Assembly (NCBI GenBank): GCA_907165065.1
Contig: OU015538.1
Span: 21,777,165-21,841,164 of the forward strand
Reading direction: 5' to 3'
Source: Caprimulgus europaeus
Lineage: Eukaryota > Chordata > Aves > Caprimulgiformes > Caprimulgidae
DNA: 64,000 nucleotides
Shown here: piece by piece, positions 1-7,490 of the stretch
Layout of the letters: each line of letters begins with the position of its first letter
Position numbering within the stretch: the first letter of the stretch is position 1
Notes under the pieces: model-generated
What the model was told of the DNA's origin: nothing
Seen by the model: only the letters and a program-made list of their open reading frames with translations
Database searches by the model: none
Program-made: the position numbers and the translations under genes

Positions 1-455
1 AAGGGAACGAGGGAAAAGTAACCAGCCTCACGGGGACGGCGGCGAATACCGGGCGCTTTGCACCGTGTTTCGGGCACCACCGCGCCGAGGAAGTGACAAG
101 CAGCAGCGAGTCGGGAAAGGGACGGGAGGGTTCCGACCGAGAGGGGAACTGGGCCGGGGGCGGCAAGACCGAGGCAGGATGGTCGCGCTGGGGCAGCTGC
201 GGGAGGCGGCGGGGGGGGGCGTGGGGTGCGGGGAGCTAGTGCCGGTGGGATGCAGGGTGCCGGTGGGGTGCGGGACGCAGAGTTCCACTGCCGGCAGGAT
301 GCGGGTTGTGGGGTGCAGGATGCAGAGTGCGGGGTGCTGGTGGGATGCAGGGTGCCGGTGGGGTGCTGGCAAGATGCGAGGTTTGTGATGCCGGTGCAGG
401 CAGGACGCGGGGTGCGGGATGCAAGGTGCGGTGCCGGCGGGACGCGAGTACTCAC
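1..455 (-). other. AR: AR intron 1, 5' end (partial)
   Basis: This is the first 455 bases of intron 1 of the androgen receptor gene, read on the minus strand; the rest runs off the left edge. The donor directly follows exon 1 as CTCCG|GTGAGTACTC, with the GT at 455-454 and a full GTGAGT consensus. The intron breaks the arginine codon after two bases (phase 2), the same phase as I know for human AR intron 1. Most of the segment is GC-rich, and about 222-445 is a degenerate G-rich (plus strand) minisatellite listed separately. No branch point or acceptor is expected this close to the donor. Long open frames crossing this segment reflect its base composition and are not called. Confidence 0.9.
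222..445. repeat. degenerate G-rich minisatellite in AR intron 1
   Basis: A run of imperfect units built around GGTGGGATGC and GGTGGGGTGC with GTGCCGG linkers, G-rich on the plus strand and therefore C-rich in the AR transcript. Unit length and spacing vary and copies are diverged. The array ends about 10 bp from the exon 1 splice donor. Several GGG/GGGG runs lie close together, so secondary structure is plausible. Confidence 0.75.
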
Positions 456-1384
456 CGGAGGTCGCCGTAGGCGCCGGCGAAGCCCTCAGCCCAGGGCCCC
501 AGCTCGCTCTTGATGGGGGCGGCGAAGGGCGCCCGGCCCGGTGGGCACCAGCCGTCGGGGGGGAACTCGGGGGTCTCGGCGGCCGCCCCGCGCCCGCAGG
601 CGAAGGGCCCGGCGGGCGGCTCGGGGCACGGCCCGTACAGCTGCCCCTCCTCGGCGAAGATCGCGGGCCAGGGAGCCGCGGGGCCCGGCGGGGCCAGCTC
701 GGCCCCGAAGCGGCACGGGCCGCCCCAGCCGCCGCCGACTGCCGGCCCCGCTGGGCTCTCCAGCTTGATGCGGGCGGGCAGCGGCGCCGCGGGCCCGGGG
801 GAGCCCCGGTAGAGCGCCGGCCCGGCGGGCATATCCAGGGCCAGGGCGGTTTCGCCGCCCGCGAAGGCGGCCGGGGCGGGCGGCGGCGGCTCGGGGGGGT
901 CCCCGGTGGGCAGGGGACGCGGGGCGCGGGGCGGCTCGGCGGGCAGCGCGAACATGCAGTCCTCCCGGGGCGGCGGCTCCAGCCCCTCCAGCGCCAGCCC
1001 CATGGAGGCGGACACGGCGCGGCTGAGCTGCCGGGCGCTGTCACCCAGCGGCTCTTCCTTGGCCTCGGGCAGCAGCGGCAGCGCGGCCGCCTCGCACAGC
1101 AGCTCCCGCAGCTCGCAGGGGAAAGGCGAGCCCATGGCGGGGGCCGGCAGCCCCTTCCCGGAGCCGCGGGGCTGCTGGAGGGGCGGGCATGGGGGCGAGC
1201 CCGGCGGCGGCCGAGGGCTCGGCGGGCAGGACGCGCTCGCCGGCGGCGGCTGGCTGGAGCCCAGCTCCTCCCGCGGCGGCTGGAAGGCCTCGCAGACGCT
1301 CTGGAAGAAGGTCTGAAAAGCCCCGCGGAAGGTCCTGCCCCCCGCCCGCGGGTAGACGCGGCCGACCCCCAGCTGCACCTCCAT
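456..1384 (-). CDS. AR: androgen receptor, coding exon 1 (N-terminal domain), partial CDS
   Basis: Encodes the N-terminal transactivation domain of the androgen receptor (NR3C4), a ligand-activated nuclear transcription factor. The first 13 residues differ from human by one substitution. Visible in order: FQTFF at 23-27 (human FQNLF, which binds the AF-2 groove in the N/C interaction); LRELL at 92-96 (human LKDIL, TAU-1 core); a serine/methionine block around 116-135 (human AVSVSMGL); DCMFA at 142-146; SUMO site IKLE at 206-209; WPAIF at 239-243 (human WHTLF, TAU-5 core), followed by EEGQLYGPC; second SUMO site IKSE at 291-294 before GPW; and terminal YGDLR. Start: the ATG at 1384-1382 has G at -3 and G at +4, and an in-frame TGA lies 48 nt upstream (1435-1433). 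The exon is open throughout, without frameshift, and ends at a consensus donor in the phase of human exon 1. At about 310 residues it is far shorter than the roughly 540 of human exon 1, and it lacks polyQ and polyG runs. The DNA- and ligand-binding exons lie left of position 1. Confidence 0.96.
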
Positions 1385-1432
1385 CCCCGCCGGGCAGGGG
1401 GCGGCGAGCCCCAGCAGGACCCCCCTGGCCGG

Positions 1433-1666
1433 TCAGCAGCCGCGCTGCCCCACGGTGCCCATCCCCGCCGGGACGCCCGGAGCGAGCAACAAGCGGGAGC
1501 GGTTGGAGCCGGGGGAGCGGGCACGGGCTGCTGCGGCGGGCGGCTGCCCGAGCTCCGTGTGAGCGGCGGCGCGGGGAGGGCGGGAGGCGGCTGCGGGGAG
1601 GGAGGTGCGGCGGGGGGGACCGCCCCGCGCGGCCCGAGGGCTCGGCAGTGATTGATCCGGTACCAC
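1433..1666 (-). other. possible upstream ORF (77 codons) in the AR leader
   Basis: An ATG at 1666-1664 opens a 77-codon frame that ends at TGA 1435-1433. It is in the same frame as AR and stops 48 nt before the AR start codon. The predicted peptide is rich in Arg, Pro and Ala, as any open frame in this GC-rich DNA would be, and resembles no family I know. If the transcript begins upstream of 1666, this frame would be scanned before the AR start and could reduce translation. Whether it lies in the mature leader is unknown. Confidence 0.35.
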
Positions 1667-1690
1667 CGCCGAGGGAAGCGGTTTCCCCCC

Positions 1691-1725
1691 CCGCCCCCGG
1701 CGGGGGCGGCACCGAGCGGGGCGGG
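1691..1725. promoter_or_regulatory. cluster of inverted GC boxes (Sp1/KLF-type)
   Basis: Two GC boxes in opposite orientation form a near-perfect palindrome at 1691-1709: 9-bp arms (CCGCCCCCG and CGGGGGCGG) around a single central base. A third box (GGGGCGGG) lies at 1718-1725. They are about 310-340 bp upstream of the AR start codon, inside the CpG island. GC boxes are bound by Sp1/KLF factors. Binding here is inferred. Confidence 0.55.
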
Positions 1726-2110
1726 AGGGGACGGGACCGCCCGGCCGCGGGGATCAGCGCACAACAGCGCAGTCCCTGGGCGAGCGCTGGACGGAGAGGG
1801 GGAGCGGCAGCCCCCCTTCCCTTTCCGGGGGCAGCCCCGGCTGCGGGGGAGCGGGGAGGTGCGGCCCGGCTCGGCTCGGCTCGCCGCTGCCGGAGCGCGC
1901 GCAGCTGGGTGGAATCAGCAGAAAAACGCTCGTTTTCGTTGTGCGCGGAGGGGTCGGTGCTCAGCAGTGTCCTCCAGTTGGGCCTGGCCAGGGGGGTCGG
2001 GCTGTCTGTCTGTCGGTCGGTCTGATCGGGACCTGCACCCACCCGCAGCAACCTGAGCCCCGCTCCTCGGGGTTCGCTCCCGCATCCCTCGGTCCCGCAC
2101 CTCGCGCTAA

Positions 2111-4200
2111 TCCACTCGCCACCTGCGAGGAACAGCCGCTCCGTGCTCCTGTGCAGCTGCACCACCGCTCCGCTCCCGCACAGGGCTGGGAAGGACCAGA
2201 GTTCGTGCAAGACCGACCATAAACAAGCCCTGAGCTCCCCTTACTGGTCCTGCAGTAACAGCCCTAAAGCAACTTCTAGTCGGTAGATCCCAGGCAACCT
2301 GGTGCTGGAACCGTGCTCGTTAGAGACAGGTTAAAATAAGCCCATTAATTTCAACCCCTTTGGAGACAAAGGGGAAGAAGCAATGATTTGTTGCAAATGG
2401 AGAAATGGAGCCAGTTGGGAAAACGAAGAATGATGTCCAGCCTTTTAAAAGCATTTTTACAAGCCATAGAAGATAAAAATAAACAACTGAGTACAGCCAA
2501 GCAAAATTTGGCAGTGCCTTCCCCGCGGCCAGAGAGCCCCGTGGCCCCTCAGCAGAGCAGCTGGGGAGGGCAAAGGGCTGGTGCGTGGGGTGGGAGTGGC
2601 ACCGCTGCCCATGCCACCGCTGGTGCCGGGGGCCAGGGGCTGCCAGCCCCCGGGCAGTGTCCAGCCCAGGTCTGCGCCGTTGGTGAGGAAAACCATTTAC
2701 AGAGAAACCTTGCAGGTTTCAGGAGGGATGGAACACTAAGCTGGTTTTTAATGACAAGCAATACAGCCCCTAAAATAATAAAGAAGCACAAGTAAAGCCT
2801 GAAAAGGTGAAAACAGAGGGAGATCCTGTAAGTGTGCGGAGTGTGGATGGAAACGAGGCAGTCTCGGCGATCTCTCTGGCATTGCTAGAGCTGTGCCTGG
2901 CTGAGCTCGGTGTGGAGTCCCTCCCTGCCCAGGAGCCCCAGCCCTGCGGTCACAAGGAGCTGCAGCTCCAGGTGTGAGGGAAGGGAACACGATGGGACAG
3001 GGTCAGGGAGGTGTTTTGGAGTGATGCAAAGGAACCCGTAGAGCCAAGGAGGACTTTTGCGTGGCCGAGTGTTAACCCCGTTACAAATGGTTCTGCACAT
3101 ACCCAGGCGGGGGAAAGCTGGTGTGTAAGGAGCCTCCTCCTGGGGTGGGCTTGTGAGAGAAGTGTCTCCAGAAGTAAGGCAGTGTGCATCACTTTCCAAA
3201 AAGCTGGCATAAAGCTTTAATTGGATTTTCTGAAAGATTAGTACCATTAGTTCCAAGAACCTCTTTTTTTTCTCCCTTGGACACTGATGTGTGTACAAAC
3301 TCACTCTTCCTACCAGCTATGCAGTGACAATGGTGGCCTAGACTGCAAAGCTGCTCTGCACTTCAGAAACTATGGCAAAAAGCTGAAGGCACAATCCCGG
3401 GATCCACAACTGAATCTTATTACAGTGTCCCCTGTACATGACGCACAGACACCCCTGTCCTGGAAAATGAGCTGTTGCCACAAATCCAAGCAGATACCTG
3501 CCAAGTGGATGTGGATTCCAGTGTCTTTGCTCTTTCAGCCTCCAATAGTTCTCAAGCCTCTGGAGTAAAATATATGGACTCTGGAAAACATCAAGGGGAG
3601 GATTCTCATGGTTAGCATCAAGAAATGTATTGAAAAAAGTTCTGGATCGGAGATGGTGTGTAGTGTCAGTTCAGAAGCAGATGGGTCTGTGTTTTACACA
3701 AAAAGTGGGTTTTACTCACAGGTGCGGTCTGAGGAGCCGCGTTTTGGCAGCACCGTTCCCAGCGAGGAGGAGCTGTCTGCGCCTCGGACACGCTGGAAGC
3801 ACCGCGAGCCGGGAAGCCCTGGGTACAAGCGAGACTTTCGGTGCTCCCGTCGCCTTCTCTCTGGGATCGGGTCTCTTTGGGCCTCTCCCTGTGGCTCTGG
3901 CGCTGGGCTGGGGTCTGTCCTGCTGCTCTCTCTCTCCTGGCCCCTCCTGTGTTTGCAGCATCTGCGGGTGTGTGGATTTTCCCAGCATCTGAAGTTTGCT
4001 GCCGGGGATTGTGAGATTCTGATCACAATAGGCACGCAGAAAGAGAGACTGCAGAATGGTTTATGTTCTTCTCAGTTTACAGAGCCGACACTTGAGTTTT
4101 GACTGCTTGTCTATGCGGTTAAGATGTATTATATTAGAAGCAATTTTGTGATTAGATCTTCACATAAATTTGAAGCAGCTGGTCATTTTTCTTTTTATTT
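2111..4200. other. AR upstream flank, no gene recognised
   Basis: Composition drops from the CpG island to ordinary DNA, with a GC-rich stretch around 2510-2680 and another at 3720-3970. The longest open frame is 164 codons on the plus strand (3608-4102). Its translation looks like no protein I know, and its middle coincides with the GC patch, so I treat it as chance. No RNA gene or dispersed repeat could be recognised. Being within 3 kb of the AR promoter, proximal regulatory sites are likely here, but none can be named from sequence alone. Confidence 0.5.
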
Positions 4201-4385
4201 TTCCTTTCCTTTCCTTTCCTTTCCTTTCCTTTCCTTTCCTTTCCTTTCCTTTCCTTTCCTTTCCTTTCCTTTCCTTTCCTTTCCTCTCCTCTCCTCTCCT
4301 CTCCTCTCCTCTCCTCTCCTCTCCTCTCCTCTCCTCTCCTCTCCTCTCCTCTCCTCTCCTCTCCTCTCCTCTCCTCTCCTCTCCT
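4201..4385. repeat. pentanucleotide array (TTCCT)17 then (CTCCT)20
   Basis: A perfect microsatellite of two blocks: 17 uninterrupted copies of TTCCT (4201-4285) followed by 20 uninterrupted copies of CTCCT (4286-4385). The plus strand is pure pyrimidine for the whole 185 bp, and the flanks add a few more pyrimidines. The two units differ by one base (T to C), and the switch is abrupt, so one block probably arose from the other by a point change that then spread by slippage. Open frames through it on both strands are by-products of the repeat. Confidence 0.97.
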
Positions 4386-7373
4386 CTCTTCAATTATTTC
4401 CTGAAAAGGCATCTTGCAAGCATTTTATTTTCCTGCTATTTGCATATTTCTTTTAAGAATTGTTAGATGTCAGTGGATTTTCCGAGTGTGTATGTCTATG
4501 GCTGCACATCCTGTTTTTTAAAGGCTTCACGTATTTCCATCTTTACACTCGATTGATGAAGAAAAATCTGTACTGCTGATCAGAGTGTTTTACTTGCAGT
4601 TACTATCTTACAAATATTGAGATGTAACTTTATTTAGTGTTTCAGAGTTCTTTTACTGGTGGTGTTGAAGCTGAGTCAAATCCTTTCCATAAAATCACTT
4701 TCTACAGTTTAGGAGTCGCCCGCAACCTCAGCTTCCATCTGCAGTTCCCAGAGCTGTGTTTTGACACGGAGAAATAGGCATCATTTATGGACAGACCAGA
4801 CAGAACCCACGCAAATGTCTATTTTTTCTGTATACAAGCTAAGCTGTAGTTTTGATTACCAAATCAGTGAGAGATGAGCAGCAGTGGGAGCCTACACGCT
4901 GCAGCAAAGTGTCTTTCTCTTTCGTGAGTCTGTGCTTTTCTCCAGCACAGAGGTGCCGGTTATGTTGCGATCACTTGCTTGGCCCTTGTGCGCCGCTGTC
5001 AGTGCTTAAGCTCGAGGTTTTCATGTATTTGATTCCATTTTATTGCTAAAAAGTTAAGGCAGGCAGAAAGTATTCTGTTTCGCTTTCCTGTCTCACAAAT
5101 ACTGAGGCGTTCTTTTCTAACACGCCAGTGGTTTGGGTTTTATACATCAAATCCGAGTCTCAGAATTGTAATGCATTGGTTTCTGTTATGCAAAATAACG
5201 TTAAAAGCAGTAATTGGGGTGGACATCTAATCTGAAAGTGCTGCAGTTTAAACCAGATAAATACATTTGGAGGGTCATACAGCCGAACTGGCTGGTTTGA
5301 CAGAGTGAAGCTGAGGTCCTTCTGGCCGGTGACAGCGGCTCCCGGGGCCGTGGCACAGGGCCCCACATCACCCCGCAGACCCTTGTTTGAGCCTCTAACT
5401 GGGTGATGAATTGTTTAGATGGAAAATTAGCCAGGAGTGAATATAGCTATTTTTTCCCAAACCAGTTTCATTCTGACTGAGGTATATGTGGCTTTTATTA
5501 TACAGGAATGACTCAAAGGAAAACCCAGCACGATAATGTCTGGTAGCGTCTGTTCCTTGGGGTTATCCCGGCTTCATGCTGTGAGAAGACGAGGAGAGGC
5601 GAGGGCGATGCGGCAGGAGGAAGGTGCTGCCAAACCGGGTTGTTCCCAGGGCTCTGGCAGCACCTTTGGCATGAGCTGGGCAGGGAGAAGCTGTGTCCCA
5701 TGGGCTCCAGCCCAGCCCCACTGCTGGCCCCAGGTCCCGCCTGCTGCCGACGGCTCTTCTCACTTCCCAGCACTGGGAAGAGCTGCTGCCGCTGTCTTTG
5801 CTATCACAGCTCTCAGCCCCTTTTGTTACTCTGTGTCTGCCAGTGCCGATCGACGTGGTGATACCCGGCACCTGGGGAGATGTGGATTTGTGTAGTGGGG
5901 TGGGGAGGGGAGAGATACAAATACATGAGATGCTCTGAAAATAAAACATGTAAAGCACATTAAATTATTTTAAGAGAACTATCACATTTTCCTTCAATTT
6001 ATGAGTGACTTACTGAGGAAAACTAAGTGCATATTGATGATTTTTTTCAAAGAATTGAGACCCTACATTCATGTCTAAATGTAATACATTTATAAAAATA
6101 ACATCAATAATAACAATAATTAAAACATCATATCATTCTCTGTGTTCTCTATATGATCATAAAGAAATTTTGTCATTTGCCTGGTGGAAATGACTACTTG
6201 AGCACCTAAAATTAAAGTTTATTGAAAAATTAAACCACCATTTCCAAGTGTGTTATGAAGGGTCAGAGGGAATCTTTCATTTCAGTTCGTTCAACCAGTG
6301 CAGGTCAGAGGGGTTAATCCTCATTCAAGGAAGGTTCAGATCTGCAGCCGGTAGCAACTTCGTCTCTTTGATCAAAAGGGCAGAAAAGCGACAGACATCT
6401 CTGCTTTTTCCACTCCTGCAGTTTCCCCGTTTGTGAGACCAAAATGCTTTACCACCTTCTTCACAGCGAGCCGCGGTGCGGATCCGGGCGGAGGCGCGGG
6501 TACCACCGGTGGTCCCAGTCCCCCAGCCGGGGAAAGGCGAGGTGGCTGTGCAGCAGCGCCCGGCAGCGATGGGACGAGCCAGGGGCAGGGCTGGCAGCAG
6601 CACCCGCAGCTTTTTTCTCTTTCTCCTGCTCTGACTCCGGGCTTTTCCCACATATGGCTTGTTGCAAATCAGTCCTGGTTAGAAAAGCTGCCGTCGAGCT
6701 GGGTATTTCATATTTCTTCTCCCTCAGTCAGTCCCAGAGACAGCTTTTCGATAAACAGAGCAGGATTCTTCCAGCTGACAGGACTGCCAGGTCAAAGAAG
6801 CGTAAAAACCATCCAGCTCTCTCTTTCCCATATTCCCAAGCCTCGCTGAGAGCGAAGGAAAGCCGCGTTCAGGAGCCTGCCTTTCCCCAGCTGCCCTGGC
6901 CTCGCTGCTTTCCAGAGGGCAGAGGAGAGACCTGGGCTGCGCAGCAGAGCAGGCAAAGGAAATGTCCTGGGAGAACAGGATGGAAAAGGCCTCGTTCCCC
7001 GGCCCGCCTCCTGCTCCAGGCAGCCTGCGGTGTTCTGGACGTGACCTGTTCTCAACTTGCATCTGATGAGGGTTTGAATTTGATTTTCCCGTTCTCTCAG
7101 CAGCGTGTATTGAGGTAATTTGTATCTCTTTGTAAATATTTTTTTAAAGGGTGAATTTTAAAGTCCCCTACAGATATTTACAAGGGACTTTCACCATAGG
7201 CTTCAGTTTAATCTGCGGATGGCACTGGGAGCCTTTCAGTTCAGAGAGAGTCAATTCAATGCACGTGGAGGAAAAACCATAAAAGATGAGGGACCTGATT
7301 CTGCGTTACTGGGCAGGGACTTTGACTTCGTCACGAGCAGGGTGAGGTCTGATGGGGGCAGATGCTGAAGAGA
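4386..7373. other. non-coding upstream DNA with two GC/CpG patches
   Basis: Mostly AT-rich, with a notably AT-rich stretch at about 5940-6250. There are two GC-richer patches: 5530-5880, and 6470-6640, the second with several CpGs and GC-box-like sequence. A plus-strand frame of 224 codons (6444-7118) starts at the second patch. Its translation shows no domain, repeat or family signature I recognise, so I do not call it a gene. No RNA gene or identifiable transposon was seen. Confidence 0.45.
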
Positions 7374-7490
7374 CCTGATCCAGCAAAACACTTCAACGCG
7401 TTTTTGTCTAAATATATAGTCCCATGGAAATGCAGGAAATACTCATGTGCTTAACGTTAAATATTCACTTAAGTGCTTTGTTGGATCAGG
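7374..7490. mobile_element. decayed palindromic MITE-like element (ancient amniote type)
   Basis: Terminal inverted repeats are visible: 7375-7393 begins CTGATCCAGC, and 7471-7489 is its inverted match with two mismatches in 19 bp. The interior contains CCCATGGAAATG and TGTGCTTAACGTTAA. These resemble the palindromic short DNA-transposon relics I know from turtles, crocodilians and birds (pattern: 'gatccagcaaagcacttaa', a central 'cccattgaagtc', then the inverse). It is internally degraded and codes for nothing. Family assignment is from memory; the inverted repeat is seen directly. Confidence 0.65.

Larger units (their letters stand above)
1385..2110 (-). promoter_or_regulatory. AR: AR 5' leader and CpG-island promoter region
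   Basis: The sequence upstream of the AR start codon is very GC-rich and CpG-dense from inside exon 1 out to about 1960-2110, where it falls to ordinary composition. This is a CpG island over a 5' exon. No TATA box stands out on the minus strand. GC boxes cluster at 1691-1696, 1703-1709 and 1718-1725, as expected for a TATA-less Sp1-type promoter; human AR is known to use that kind of promoter. The transcription start cannot be fixed from sequence. By analogy with the long human AR leader it probably lies within 1600-2100, which is inference. A 77-codon upstream frame (1666-1433) would lie in the leader if transcription starts beyond 1666. Confidence 0.8.

Noticed and set aside
419..1651. 410-codon plus-strand open frame antisense to AR exon 1
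   Set aside because: Antisense shadow of a GC-rich coding exon; no family resemblance and no splice or start context of its own.
28..1764. 578-codon minus-strand open frame overlapping AR exon 1 in another frame
   Set aside because: It is out of frame with the recognised AR exon, runs through the splice donor and intron, and its Pro/Ala/Arg/Ser composition is what very GC-rich DNA gives in any frame.
1189..2025. 278-codon plus-strand frame across the CpG island
   Set aside because: Compositional artefact with no recognisable protein content.
1041..2210. 389-codon minus-strand frame starting upstream of AR
   Set aside because: Out of frame with AR; it opens because the CpG island lacks AT-rich stop codons. 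Its start may not even be transcribed.
4124..4466. Leu-Ser/Phe-Pro and Arg-Glu-rich repeat frames near 4.2 kb
   Set aside because: Direct translation of the pentanucleotide array; nothing beyond the repeat supports a gene.
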